From: Scytonematopsis contorta HA4267-MV1
Lineage (GTDB): Bacteria; Cyanobacteriota; Cyanobacteriia; Cyanobacteriales; Nostocaceae
Assembly: GCA_019359035.1 (NCBI GenBank)
Contig: JAHHIC010000054.1
Span: 124,001-188,000, forward strand
DNA length: 64,000 nt
Direction: 5' to 3'
Shown here: positions 53,839 through 62,517 of the stretch, piece by piece
How the letters are laid out: the number at the start of each line of letters is the position of its first letter
Position numbering within the stretch: position 1 is the first letter of the stretch
Notes under the pieces: generated by a model
Told to the model about the DNA's origin: nothing
Databases searched by the model: none
What the model saw: only the letters and a program-made list of their open reading frames with translations
Made by a program: the position numbers and the translations under genes

Positions 53839-55059
53839 TTAGGGTGCTAAAGCATTACCGCGTAAAAGACTAGCAAGAGTCTTAGCAGTAATTTTTAGTT
53901 GAGTAATGGGGTTTGCTGGTACAACAGTTTTGTACAGGTAGCTATCAAAAGTTAGCTTTTGCACATCATTATCAGCACACATTTCCACAAAAGCTTCACG
54001 GGTTGCATCGGAACGGTAGAAAACGCTTTGCAGAATATCCAAAACTTTGTAAGTGAGACCGTATTTTTTATCCCAGCGTTTCAAATAAACCTTGAGGTCA
54101 TTTTCGCTAGGAATACTTGCTCCGCCGTTGGTTAATTCTACAATCGTTTCCGCGCACATGCGTCCGGACTTGGCTGCGAAGTAAATACCTTCACCCGAAG
54201 ATTTGGTTACATAACCTGCAGCGTCTCCAACCAATGCCACCCGACCGACAACTCGACGGGGACGGGGATGTTCGGGGATTGGATGTGCTTCTACTTTGAT
54301 AATTTTGCCACCATCTAACTTGCGGGCTGCACGAGCGCGAATACCTGCTTGCAACTGCTTGATGCTAGCTTTGTTTACATGCATCGTACCCGTTCCCACT
54401 GCTACGTGGTCGTATTTTGGGAATACCCAAGCATAAAAGTCGGTGGAAACGTCATCACCTACGTACATTTCCGCTAAATCTTCGTAATATGCCATTTTAT
54501 TATCAGGTATACGAATCCGCTCTTGGAACGCAATCGCATAATTATAATCTCCGGCATCAATTTCTTTGGCGATGCGGGAGTTGGCACCATCAGCCCCAAT
54601 AATAGCATCCACTTTAAGGGTTTTGGCTATACCCTGTGCCCCACCTTCAGTATGGTCAACATAATGGATGATATAGGGGTTAGTATCGTTTGTAGGTATA
54701 TCTAGTTTATGAACGGTGGCATTTATTAAATGGGCACCCAATTTTGCTGCACGGTCGCGTAGATAACCATCTAACACTTCACGACGGCACATTCCTATAT
54801 ATTCGTCTTCTTTTATGAGATTGATATCAACCTCACGGTTGGAAGGTGAAATCATTTTCATCTTCCGAACCCGACGGTCGATGATATTCGCAGGTAGGTC
54901 AAATTCGCTGACCATACACAGGGGAATTGCACCACCGCAAGGCTTAGCATTGTCGAGCTTGCGCTCAAATAAATAAGTTTCAATCCCAGCTTTTGCCAAG
55001 ACTTCGGCAGCCGAGGAACCTGCTGGACCTGAGCCTACAACCGCAACCCTTAGTGTCAA
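53839..55059 (-). CDS. chlP: Geranylgeranyl reductase ChlP
   Basis: The 406-residue flavoprotein reduces geranylgeranyl groups to phytyl for chlorophyll and tocopherol synthesis. The N-terminal FAD fold is VAVVGSGPAGSSAAEVLAKAG to FERK. Then come KPCGGAIPLCMVSEFDLP, the family-specific RRVRKMKMISPSNREVDI, GADGANSRIAKEID, the second FAD motif RVALVGDAAGYVTKSSGEGIYFAAKSGRMCAE, and the end ITAKTLASLLRGNALAP. The length and motifs match the cyanobacterial enzyme closely. It stands alone, and a gaaaag sequence serves as a weak ribosome-binding site. It acts at the thylakoid membrane. Confidence 0.97.
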   Translation of the reverse strand: MTLRVAVVGSGPAGSSAAEVLAKAGIETYLFERKLDNAKPCGGAIPLCMVSEFDLPANIIDRRVRKMKMISPSNREVDINLIKEDEYIGMCRREVLDGYLRDRAAKLGAHLINATVHKLDIPTNDTNPYIIHYVDHTEGGAQGIAKTLKVDAIIGADGANSRIAKEIDAGDYNYAIAFQERIRIPDNKMAYYEDLAEMYVGDDVSTDFYAWVFPKYDHVAVGTGTMHVNKASIKQLQAGIRARAARKLDGGKIIKVEAHPIPEHPRPRRVVGRVALVGDAAGYVTKSSGEGIYFAAKSGRMCAETIVELTNGGASIPSENDLKVYLKRWDKKYGLTYKVLDILQSVFYRSDATREAFVEMCADNDVQKLTFDSYLYKTVVPANPITQLKITAKTLASLLRGNALAP

Positions 55060-55308
55060 AGCTTTTCTCCTGTTCTTGACTTATCGAGAGAATCCTATCA
55101 CTGATAAGGGGTTGTTTTCTCGCTCTCGCTACAAGATTTGACGTAATTGCAATATTCCTTAATTTTTCGATACAAAAACTAAAGTATTTACTAAATTTAT
55201 GGCTCCGTTTAATTTATTTGACCGATAGCAAATAGCCGCTAAACTGGTGTTTTTACATATCAGTTTATACAATTGGCAAGCTAAGAATTGAGAGAGGTCG
55301 CAACTACG

Positions 55309-56619
55309 GTGAGTAACAATATCTGTTTGCCAAGTCATAATGTTCGATTTAATCGCGGTCGTCGTCTCAAGGCATTCCTGATTGTTTTGTTGGTGTGGGG
55401 TATCGTGAGTTTACTCCATTATTTGCCGGAAGCGCAGTGGTTCATAGTGGGATTAACAGCAATTCTGACGCTGCAAACGTTAAAAATGCTTATGGCAAAA
55501 CCATTAGTCGAGGAGAGTGCAAACGACGATTACTTGACCACTGTGACGATTTTGGTAGCCGCAAAAAATGAGAGTGAGGTATTATCCCAACTCGTTTACA
55601 GTTTATTTGAACTCAACTATCCAGCCTCGCATTTGGATGTCTGGATTATTGACGATGGTAGCACCGATGAAACCGCCCAATGTTTGCAAGAATTACAAAA
55701 TAAATTTACTGGGCTACAGGTTCACAAACGAGAATCGAAGGGGGGTAAATCAGGAGCGCTCAATGCGGTTTTTCCCTTTACGCGGGGGGAGATTGTTCTT
55801 GTTTGTGATGCAGATGCACAACTTCCGGCAAACTTTCTGCAACAGACTGTTCCTTTGTTTCAGAACAACACAGTCGGAGCAGTGCAGGTGCGAAAAGTCA
55901 TAACAAATAGTGAGGTTAATTTTGTCACCGGCTGCCAGCAGTTGGAGATGAACTGCGATTGTTTTCTGCAAATCCATCGTATAGCAGCAGGGGGGATGGC
56001 GGAACTTCGAGGTAATGGCATGTTGTTGCGACGAACACTGCTAGAGAAATGCAACGGTTGGAACGAGGACAGTGTTACCGATGATTTAGACCTGACCTTT
56101 AAATTATATCTAGCGGGAGCAGAAATCAAATTTACGACGATGACATACGTTGAAGAAGAAGGCGTAACCAGCTGGAAACAACTTTGGCATCAGCGCAACC
56201 GTTGGGCTGAAGGGGGCTACCAGCGTTATCTCGATTATTTCCCCGAAATCTTAACCCTAAGTTGGACAAAAGAAATCGATTTACTCTTATTTTTCCTGCT
56301 GCAATTTCTACTACCCATAGGATTGATTCCTGACTTGCTCTGGACCATTTTTTACAGCCATCATCCTGTTTTGCTACCTCTTCAGACCTTACTTGGCTTT
56401 ATTCTCACCATTGCTTTCATAGTCGGACTTTACAAATTTCAAAATTTACGCGGATGGGCATTGCTTTGGGCAACAATTCAAGGTTCGCTTTATATGCTGC
56501 ACTGGATACCAGTAATGATTGTGTCCACTCTACGTTTATGCGTACAGCCAAAACAATTAAATTGGATTAAGACAAAGCATTATGGTCAAAATTTTCCCGG
56601 AGACCAAAAATCATGCTAG
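55309..56619 (+). CDS. Membrane family 2 glycosyltransferase (processive type)
   Basis: The start was set at the GTG (VSNNICLPSHN) because an agagagg site stands 11 bases upstream; the frame is open from TTG 55288. The ~436-residue protein has N-terminal helices (FLIVLLVWGIVSLLHYL) and a GT-A domain. The GT-A domain has IDDGSTDETA, the metal site DADAQLP, the acceptor-site DDLDL and QRNRWAEGG (Q-x-x-R-W), which are the D, D-x-D, D, Q-x-x-R-W signature of cellulose/hyaluronan synthase-like enzymes. C-terminal helices follow (LLFFLLQFLLPIGLIP and two more). The product polysaccharide or glycolipid is unknown. The next gene overlaps its stop by 7 bp, so they form an operon. Confidence 0.92.
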   Translation: MSNNICLPSHNVRFNRGRRLKAFLIVLLVWGIVSLLHYLPEAQWFIVGLTAILTLQTLKMLMAKPLVEESANDDYLTTVTILVAAKNESEVLSQLVYSLFELNYPASHLDVWIIDDGSTDETAQCLQELQNKFTGLQVHKRESKGGKSGALNAVFPFTRGEIVLVCDADAQLPANFLQQTVPLFQNNTVGAVQVRKVITNSEVNFVTGCQQLEMNCDCFLQIHRIAAGGMAELRGNGMLLRRTLLEKCNGWNEDSVTDDLDLTFKLYLAGAEIKFTTMTYVEEEGVTSWKQLWHQRNRWAEGGYQRYLDYFPEILTLSWTKEIDLLLFFLLQFLLPIGLIPDLLWTIFYSHHPVLLPLQTLLGFILTIAFIVGLYKFQNLRGWALLWATIQGSLYMLHWIPVMIVSTLRLCVQPKQLNWIKTKHYGQNFPGDQKSC

Positions 56620-58325
56620 ACCTTCTAATACAAAATGGGCTGCTTTTTGATGGGTTGGGTTCTGCTCCTGTCCGTCAAGATATCGGGATTAAAAACGGAC
56701 GAATTGTGGCAATTGCTCCATCACTTTCAACTGATGGCTGTGAAGTGATAGATGCTTCCGGACTTTGGATTACCCCCGGATTTATCGATATTCACACTCA
56801 CTATGATTTAGAAGTAGAGATTGCACCAGGGCTGAGTGAGTCAGTGCGTCATGGTGTAACCAGTGTGGTTATCGGTAATTGTAGCTTGTCCGTAGCTGTG
56901 GGAGCGCCTCAGATGCTGGCAGATATTTTTCAACGGGTGGAAACATTATCCCATCGATTAATTGATAAATGGCTGCAAAAGTCAATTTCCTGGGAAACTC
57001 CCGCAGAATATTTGCACCATTTGCAACAGTTAAACTTGGGACCGAATGTGGCAGTAATGTTTGGACATAGTGCATTGCGTGCCCACGTTATGGGGTTAGA
57101 ACGCAGTTTGACGAATCAGCCCTCAACAAAAGAACTGGAAACAATGCAGGACATAGCAGCCGAAGCGTTAGACGCTGGATTCATCGGTATTTCTATTGAT
57201 ATGTTCCCCTGGCACATGATGAGTGGTGAATGGTGCGGTTACACAATTCCGTCCCAACACGCAAAATTTAAAGAATATGCCATGCTCGCAAATCTTTGTC
57301 GTCAGCGCGACCGGGTTTTTCAAGTCACTCCCAATTTACAACGACTCACTTCTTTCTTAGAAATTTTCCGCATGAGTTTTGGGCTAAGAAAACCTCTGCG
57401 CTTGACTGTACTTTCAGCCTTAGATGCCGTCCATAGTCGTCAATTGTGGCGGATTTTTTCCCCTATTCTTTTATTATGGAATCGAATTTTTAGGGGCAAT
57501 GTGCGGTTTCAAACCTTGACTGAACCCTTTACCATCTATTCTAATAGTTCAGTTACACCGTTATTTGAAGAATTTGCCAGTGGAGTTCAACTCAATAGCT
57601 GTAAATTCCCTCAGGAACGACAACAATTATGGCAATCAGAAGACTTTCGCGAACAGTTTCGACAAAACTGGATGGGGGGAAAGCGCAAGTCGTTTCATCG
57701 TCAGTTGGAATTGATGAAAATAGTCAGCTGTCCTGGAACAGACTGGGAGGGTTTGAGTTTTGCAGAAGTTGCTAATAAAAAACAGCAAGACTCCTTGGAG
57801 TTTTTCATAGACGCATTACAATTCTACGATACAGATTTGCGCTGGGAGGCGACAGGAGCCAACGACCGTCTAGAACCGAGACTTGCGATGATGGGACATC
57901 CCCATATTTTACCTGGTTTTACGGATGCGGGAGCGCATGTGCGTAATCTTGGCTACTACGATGGAGCTTTGTCGCTGCTTAAACAAGCAATTACGACAGG
58001 ATTTATATCACCAGAAACTGCCATCCACCGGGTTACCGGAGAACCGTCTCAATGGTTTTGTTTAGATGCTGGGGTAATTAAAATAGGCGCTAAAGCTGAT
58101 TTAGTTTTACTAAAACCCGATGCGCTTAATCAACCTATTAGTCCCCAAGTAGAAATTACAGACCCACTTTTGGATGGTGAACCTCGGATGGTGAAACGTG
58201 GTTCGAGTGATATCGTGCAAGCGGTTTATATTAATGGGGTGCAGGTCGTTAGTCGCGGACAGGTAAGCGAACGTTTAGGTAATGAGCGATTGGGAACCAT
58301 ATTATATCCATCATGCACAAAGTAA
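56613..58325 (+). CDS. Amidohydrolase, N-acyl-D-amino-acid deacylase family
   Basis: The 570-residue TIM-barrel metallohydrolase starts like D-aminoacylases and dihydroorotase relatives: LLIQNGLLFDGLGSAPVRQDIGIKNGRIVAI. It has the metal motif GFIDIHTHYDLE, the Cys motif VTSVVIGNCSLS typical of D-aminoacylase (bridging Cys), GHSALRAHVMG, and the C-terminal Asp in LPGFTDAGAHV. It ends GAKADLVLLKPD. The substrate is not deducible. The location between a GT2 and a DUF962 gene with overlaps on both sides suggests action on an N-acylated sugar or lipid (inference). The ATG at 56613 lies inside the previous gene. Confidence 0.9.
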   Translation: MLDLLIQNGLLFDGLGSAPVRQDIGIKNGRIVAIAPSLSTDGCEVIDASGLWITPGFIDIHTHYDLEVEIAPGLSESVRHGVTSVVIGNCSLSVAVGAPQMLADIFQRVETLSHRLIDKWLQKSISWETPAEYLHHLQQLNLGPNVAVMFGHSALRAHVMGLERSLTNQPSTKELETMQDIAAEALDAGFIGISIDMFPWHMMSGEWCGYTIPSQHAKFKEYAMLANLCRQRDRVFQVTPNLQRLTSFLEIFRMSFGLRKPLRLTVLSALDAVHSRQLWRIFSPILLLWNRIFRGNVRFQTLTEPFTIYSNSSVTPLFEEFASGVQLNSCKFPQERQQLWQSEDFREQFRQNWMGGKRKSFHRQLELMKIVSCPGTDWEGLSFAEVANKKQQDSLEFFIDALQFYDTDLRWEATGANDRLEPRLAMMGHPHILPGFTDAGAHVRNLGYYDGALSLLKQAITTGFISPETAIHRVTGEPSQWFCLDAGVIKIGAKADLVLLKPDALNQPISPQVEITDPLLDGEPRMVKRGSSDIVQAVYINGVQVVSRGQVSERLGNERLGTILYPSCTK

Positions 58326-58332
58326 ACAAGTT

Positions 58333-58767
58333 ATGAATGAACTCGATAATAATCAGAGGCAAAAAATTCAGAGACAAGAACAAAAGCAAAAATTGAGAAA
58401 TAGGATTAATGCTCAAATCCTAGACCATCCGTTTACAGATTACTGGGATATTTTTGTCCTCAAACATCAGCATCCGATTAATATTGCTCTCCATATTGCA
58501 GGAATATTCATTTTTTACAGCTTGCTTTTTTGTGCGTGGAAGTTTCAGAACCTCTGGCTTCTTTGCTTTTTACCCCTGACGCAGTTGGTGGGTTTAATCG
58601 GACATTTATTATTTGAACGTAGTTATATTGACCGACAGGATGCAGTGTTTTCCTTCAGAGCATCTCGATGCTTGGGGCTAATGCTGTGGAGAGTTATGTT
58701 GGGCAAGTATGGAGAAGATATTGAAAAAAGGCTGGAAATATTACAAGAAACTAGCGGTAGCAAATGA
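58333..58767 (+). CDS. DUF962/Mpo1-like membrane protein
   Basis: The start was placed at the ATG of MNELDNNQ after the previous stop; an ATG at 58282 inside the previous gene also reads in frame. The ~144-residue protein has a charged coiled N-terminus, then the DUF962 signature (HPFTDYWDIFVLKHQHPINIALHIAGI), two or three hydrophobic helices (FIFYSLLFCAW; LWLLCFLPLTQLVGLIGHLLFE), and the domain end (DAVFSFRASRCLGLMLWRV). Yeast Mpo1 of this family is an iron-dependent dioxygenase in alpha-oxidation of 2-hydroxy fatty acids; His residues of HQHP and GHLLFE fit its metal site. It is the third gene of the GT2/amidohydrolase operon. Confidence 0.82.
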   Translation: MNELDNNQRQKIQRQEQKQKLRNRINAQILDHPFTDYWDIFVLKHQHPINIALHIAGIFIFYSLLFCAWKFQNLWLLCFLPLTQLVGLIGHLLFERSYIDRQDAVFSFRASRCLGLMLWRVMLGKYGEDIEKRLEILQETSGSK

Positions 58768-58852
58768 TGTTTATATTTTTTGTGCTTTTAACTCCTCGAA
58801 AAATGGCATCTTTGAGATTAGCACCTATCAAGTTGGTTCCGTCCATAAGCGT
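58768..58852 (-). pseudogene. Pentapeptide-repeat fragment
   Basis: The minus-strand frame reads LMDGTNLIGANLKDAIFRG, a typical pentapeptide repeat (A/x-N-L-x-x), without start or intact flanks. It abuts the DUF962 stop on one side and the truncated HNH gene on the other. It is probably the tail of a lost gene. Confidence 0.45.
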
Positions 58853-59055
58853 GAGAACCATACGAGACCCCCTTCATTGCAGCGACGACAAGCTAGTGCC
58901 AAATTATCAGTATCATCGGAACCACCCAGTGATTGTGGATTGATATGGTCAATTGTGAGAGGAGATGTACTGAGAAATTCCGGGTAACGGCAATACTCGC
59001 ACCGATATTCAGCACGCTTCCGTACAAGTTCCTGGCTACTATTAGAAATTGTCAC
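58828..59055 (-). CDS. HNH endonuclease, C-terminally truncated
   Basis: The 75-residue product contains a recognisable HNH motif: CEYCRYPE (first Cys pair), LTIDHINPQSLGGSDDTDNLALACRRCN (His-Asn and second Cys pair). Family members normally continue after CN with KG and a ~40-residue C-terminal helix. Here the frame turns to EGGLVWFSRLWTEPT and stops, so the 3' end has been replaced. It starts with GTG overlapping the upstream gene's TGA, showing translational coupling. The catalytic core may remain, but activity is doubtful. Confidence 0.75.
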   Translation of the reverse strand: MTISNSSQELVRKRAEYRCEYCRYPEFLSTSPLTIDHINPQSLGGSDDTDNLALACRRCNEGGLVWFSRLWTEPT

Positions 59056-59288
59056 GACTGTGATGCGTTTATAGCATTTATGTAACTAAATATAGTATCT
59101 AATTCTCCTATAGCCTCTAGTTCAGCAGTTTCTTCCAACGTTAACAGGTCGGCTTTTTTCTTATCGAGAAGCTCTTGCATACGCAACCCTAGTTCCTCTG
59201 TGAACTTGAAGAGGTTTAGATTGTTGACTCTCTCAACTCGAATTCCCTCTGCTAACCAAGATGAAGGCTTGATTACTACGCTTGTCAT
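59052..59288 (-). CDS. Small hypothetical protein coupled to the HNH gene
   Basis: The 78-residue protein is acidic and helical (FKFTEELGLRMQELLDKKKADLLTLEETAELEAIGELDTIFSYINAIN), without signal peptide or known motif. Small proteins of this kind are frequent upstream of HNH genes in cyanobacteria, and the stop and start codons overlap (GTGA). It may be an antitoxin-like or accessory protein, but this is only inferred from coupling. Confidence 0.7.
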   Translation of the reverse strand: MTSVVIKPSSWLAEGIRVERVNNLNLFKFTEELGLRMQELLDKKKADLLTLEETAELEAIGELDTIFSYINAINASQS

Positions 59289-59572
59289 AAATTTACTGCA
59301 ACGCTGCTGTAATTTATCTTTATTTTAGCAGTATATATTGTCCGGGCACAATGTATCGTGCCCCTACTGTAAATTTTTTATAGTATAAATAAAAACTAAC
59401 CATATGAGGAAATTACAGCTACAATTAATGGACGAAGACGCTGACTTTACGTCAGTTGTGAAAGATTAATGAATTAAATTTATGAAAATACCAGTAAACC
59501 TACAAGAGCTATTACAACAATCAGAAAGCGCAATCACATCCATGGTTCGATAAATCAAGCCTTTTGGTAATT
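59289..59572. other. Intergenic stretch with small hairpin and short ORF remnants
   Basis: It has the hairpin gggcac/gtgccc (about 59343-59362) and two tiny + frames of 22-23 codons (59404 and 59481; the second reads MKIPVNLQELLQQSESA). They could be N-terminal remnants of lost genes. Neither is supported as functional. Confidence 0.35.
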
Positions 59573-60088
59573 TTAACGTAAGTCCTGACTAATTCCGTAA
59601 ATTAGCGCCTCACTTCCCAACATTTCTGTACTTCCTTCCAACTTTTCGCCCAATTTCTCCGCTACACGTCGGGATGCAATATTCTCTGGACGAATTAAAC
59701 TAATTACATGGCTTTGCTGCAATTCTTCAAATGCATATTCTATAGCAACCTTTCCCGCTTCCGTTGCGAATCCCCGTCCCCAAAATGCTCTTCGTATTGT
59801 CCAGCCAATTTCTAAACCTGGCCAGCCTTCTGGGTTCCATAAACCAACTCTACCCAGCATTTCACCGCTTTGACGTTCCTCAACAGCCCACATTCCATAA
59901 CCCCGCAATTGCCAATGTCCCAAAATCGTCGCCATACCTCGCCACGATTCGGAACGCGACATAGGTTTTCCTGTACCGATATATCGCATAACTTCCTCCG
60001 AGCCACTCATTTCGGCATAAGCATCCAGGTCATCTTCCTGGAATCCTCTCAGGATAAGGCGTTTGGTAACAATTTTAGGAATTTGCAT
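59573..60088 (-). CDS. GNAT acetyltransferase, RimJ/RimL-like
   Basis: The 171-residue protein has the family layout: KRLILRGFQEDDLDAYAEM at the start, then MLGRVGLWNPEGWPGLEIGWTIRRAFWGRGFATEAGKVAIEYAFE with the acetyl-CoA loop RRAFWGRGFAT, and a C-terminal INxASRRVAEKLG-type end (NIASRRVAEKLGEKLEG). It acetylates either a ribosomal-protein N-terminus or a small amine; the substrate is unknown. It is a single gene followed by a short gap. Start ATG at 60088. Confidence 0.9.
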   Translation of the reverse strand: MQIPKIVTKRLILRGFQEDDLDAYAEMSGSEEVMRYIGTGKPMSRSESWRGMATILGHWQLRGYGMWAVEERQSGEMLGRVGLWNPEGWPGLEIGWTIRRAFWGRGFATEAGKVAIEYAFEELQQSHVISLIRPENIASRRVAEKLGEKLEGSTEMLGSEALIYGISQDLR

Positions 60089-60096
60089 TTTTCTAA

Positions 60097-60124
60097 GTAG
60101 AGACGTTACATGTAACGTCTCTAC
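60097..60124. repeat. gtagagac palindrome
   Basis: Perfect inverted arms gtagagacg/cgtctctac surround ttacatgtaa. It is identical in plan to 21370-21397. It lies 8 bp 5' of the GNAT start and upstream of cysA, so here it is not a terminator for the GNAT gene. Confidence 0.8.
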
Positions 60125-60228
60125 ATTATCCTTAAAAATCTGATGATTCAGATGGAAATATCTATGGTATATTTATTACACTGTAATCCGATGCATAAAC
60201 CGTAGATTAAAGCCAGAGGTTCCTAACA

Positions 60229-61245
60229 GTGGGTATAGTAGTAGAAAACGCATCCAAAAATTTTGGTAGTTTTAAGGCAGTCGATGATGTCAACCTAGAA
60301 ATAAAAAGTGGCTCTTTGGTCGCGCTGTTGGGGCCATCGGGTTCGGGAAAATCTACCTTATTGCGGCTAATTGCGGGTTTAGAGTTGCCAGATAGCGGCA
60401 AAATTTTACTCACAGGTAAAGACGCGACTCATCAAAGCGTCCAAGAAAGAAATATTGGGTTTGTGTTTCAACATTATGCTTTGTTTAAGCATATGACAGT
60501 TAGACAAAACATTGCTTTTGGCTTAGAAATTCGTAAAGCTAAGAAAGGAAAGGTAAAAGCACGGGTAGAGGAATTACTGGATTTGGTGCAATTAGGGGGA
60601 CTTGGTGACAGGTATCCCTCCCAATTATCTGGGGGTCAAAGACAACGGGTAGCTTTAGCAAGAGCTTTAGCAGTAGAGCCAAAAGTTTTACTCTTAGATG
60701 AACCTTTTGGAGCGCTTGATGCTAAAGTTCGTAAAGATTTACGGATTTGGTTGCGTCGATTGCATGATGAAGTGCATGTTACCACTGTTTTCGTCACCCA
60801 CGACCAGGAAGAAGCAATGGAAGTTTCTGATGAAATTGTGGTGATGAATAAAGGACGGGTGGAACAAGTCGGAAGTCCAGCAGAAATTTACGACCATCCT
60901 GCAACGGCTTTTGTCATGAGTTTTATTGGCCCGGTGAATGTGTTACCTAGCTCTTCTAATATTTTCCAGAGTAATGGGTTTGATTCTGTACATTCAGAAA
61001 TGTTTTTAAGACCACAAGACGTACTTGTTGATACTTCACCTAATGGCACTACTGTACCTGCACGGGTAAGTCGGTTAATACATTTGGGTTGGGAAGTTCA
61101 GTTAGAATTATCATTGGAAGATGGACAAGTTGTGACGGCAAATTTGACGCGGGAACGTTTTGACCAGTTGCAACTGGAACCGCAGCAAAAAGTTTATGTT
61201 AAGCCTAAGGATGCTAAGTCTTTTCCTTTGTATTATTCTATTTGA
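60229..61245 (+). CDS. cysA: Sulfate/thiosulfate-type ABC transporter ATPase (CysA-like)
   Basis: The 338-residue ATPase begins with GTG ([20 protein letters not shown]). It has Walker [11 protein letters not shown]-loop FVFQHYALF, signature [16 protein letters not shown], Walker [21 protein letters not shown] and H-loop [12 protein letters not shown], followed by a C-terminal TOBE-type regulatory domain ([23 protein letters not shown]). [17 protein letters not shown] and FIGPVNVLP are characteristic of CysA. The permease genes cysT/cysW and the binding protein are not adjacent, as is common in cyanobacteria. Alternatives such as molybdate or another oxyanion cannot be excluded. Confidence 0.85.
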   Translation: MGIVVENASKNFGSFKAVDDVNLEIKSGSLVALLGPSGSGKSTLLRLIAGLELPDSGKILLTGKDATHQSVQERNIGFVFQHYALFKHMTVRQNIAFGLEIRKAKKGKVKARVEELLDLVQLGGLGDRYPSQLSGGQRQRVALARALAVEPKVLLLDEPFGALDAKVRKDLRIWLRRLHDEVHVTTVFVTHDQEEAMEVSDEIVVMNKGRVEQVGSPAEIYDHPATAFVMSFIGPVNVLPSSSNIFQSNGFDSVHSEMFLRPQDVLVDTSPNGTTVPARVSRLIHLGWEVQLELSLEDGQVVTANLTRERFDQLQLEPQQKVYVKPKDAKSFPLYYSI

Positions 61246-61300
61246 GCGCGTAATAAGTTGTTCCACATCTAAGCTGCATAATAAAAAAGTGTACACCTCT

Positions 61301-61327
61301 TGTGGGGTGGGCATCCTTGCCCGCCCT
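61301..61327 (+). repeat. 27-bp dispersed repeat, copy 2
   Basis: Bases tgtggggtgggcatccttgc and the 7 following are the exact reverse complement of 10283-10309. It lies just after cysA. Confidence 0.8.
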
Positions 61328-61431
61328 AGTATGCAACTTAAATATGAAATAGCTTTTTTGGGTAAATATTTATGTGAATTATTGCTAGTTAAAAAGGATT
61401 AAATTAGTTTAAAATAACTCTAATTTAAGTT

Positions 61432-61986
61432 ATGACAACAACATTACCTCTTACTCTTGAGGAATTTCTCAAACTCCCTGAGACTAAACCTGCTAGTGAG
61501 TTCATTGATGGTCGCATTTACCAAAAACCTATGCCCCAAGGTAAACATTCACGTCTGCAACTCAAGTTTTGTGATGCAGTTAATCAAATCGCGGAAACTT
61601 CAAAAATTGCTTTAGCCTTTCCTGAATTGCGCTGTACGTTTGGTAACCGTTCCGTTGTTCCCGATGCTGCCGTATTTATTTGGGAACGTATTCCTTTTGA
61701 TGGAGATGGAGAAGTTCCCAACACCTTTAATATTTTCCCTGATTGGACAGTTGAAATTCTTTCTCCTGAACAAAGCACTACTAAAGTTATTAGTAATATT
61801 TTGTACTGCCTTAAATATGGTACTCAGCTAGGTTGGTTGATAGACCCAGAGGAACGGTTAATTTTGGTATTTATTCCGGGACAAGAACCTGTTGAGTTTA
61901 CGAGTAATGACTCTTTGCCTATACCACAATTTTTAACACTTAATTTGACAGTTGAGCAGGTCTTTGGGTGGCTGAAAGTAGCTTAA
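61432..61986 (+). CDS. Uma2 family (DUF820) endonuclease-like protein
   Basis: The 184-residue protein matches the Uma2 layout common and multicopy in cyanobacteria: LTLEEFLKLPETKPASEFIDGRIYQKPMPQGKHSRLQ, then VVPDAAVFIWERIP, then WTVEILSPEQSTTKVISNILYCLKYGTQLGWLIDPEERLILVF. The PD-(D/E)XK residues are E (SEFIDG), D (VVPDAAVF), and E-x-L-S/Q-K region (VEILSPEQ). The biological role of the family is unknown; it may be linked to mobile DNA. The ATG start is standard. Confidence 0.92.
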   Translation: MTTTLPLTLEEFLKLPETKPASEFIDGRIYQKPMPQGKHSRLQLKFCDAVNQIAETSKIALAFPELRCTFGNRSVVPDAAVFIWERIPFDGDGEVPNTFNIFPDWTVEILSPEQSTTKVISNILYCLKYGTQLGWLIDPEERLILVFIPGQEPVEFTSNDSLPIPQFLTLNLTVEQVFGWLKVA

Positions 61987-62090
61987 TATGAGGGATTAAT
62001 TCTAAGTAAAAACTTTGCTGTATGAGTATATATCAGGTCTTACTGCATGAATGAGTTTATAAATAAAAAATAATGCACTATTTATACTAC

Positions 62091-62257
62091 AAGCCAGGGA
62101 ATAAATTCCCTGTCTGAAAGCTAAAGTCCTCTAAAGAGGACTAATAATAAAATTGTTGGAAGTCTATTAAATTTTGTAAAATATCTATTTTCGCCGTATA
62201 ATTCAGTCCTCTTTTAGAGGACTTTAGCTTTGAGACAGGGAATTTATTCCCTGGCTT
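62091..62257. repeat. Long palindromic element, copy C
   Basis: The arms aagccagggaataaattcc and onward pair with the inverted copy ending 62257, over about 52 bp with two small differences. The two inner gtcctct hairpins are conserved with copy A. It lies 105 bp after the Uma2 stop and before the DUF1287 gene. Confidence 0.85.
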
Positions 62258-62517
62258 ATGGTACGAATTAATCTTAATATTGTATTTATAAACACCCTCT
62301 AAGTCCAATCGAAGATGATGCAACTTCGGTTAGTTCGTCTAAATTTTAAGTTTCCATACAAAATATTTTTTAATTGAAATAATCGGAAAAATATAAATTA
62401 GATATCTATGCAACTAAATCAAATTTTAGGAATAATAGAAACAATTTTTACCTGTTTAGAGTCAAAGATTACAGCTAACTAAATTTAATTATTAATAACT
62501 TGTGTAATTTTTATCTT

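Noticed and set aside
53812-53840. Alternating ta tract as an origin or attachment site
   Set aside because: It is short, has no DnaA-box cluster or duplicated flank, and is better explained as simple AT-rich sequence.
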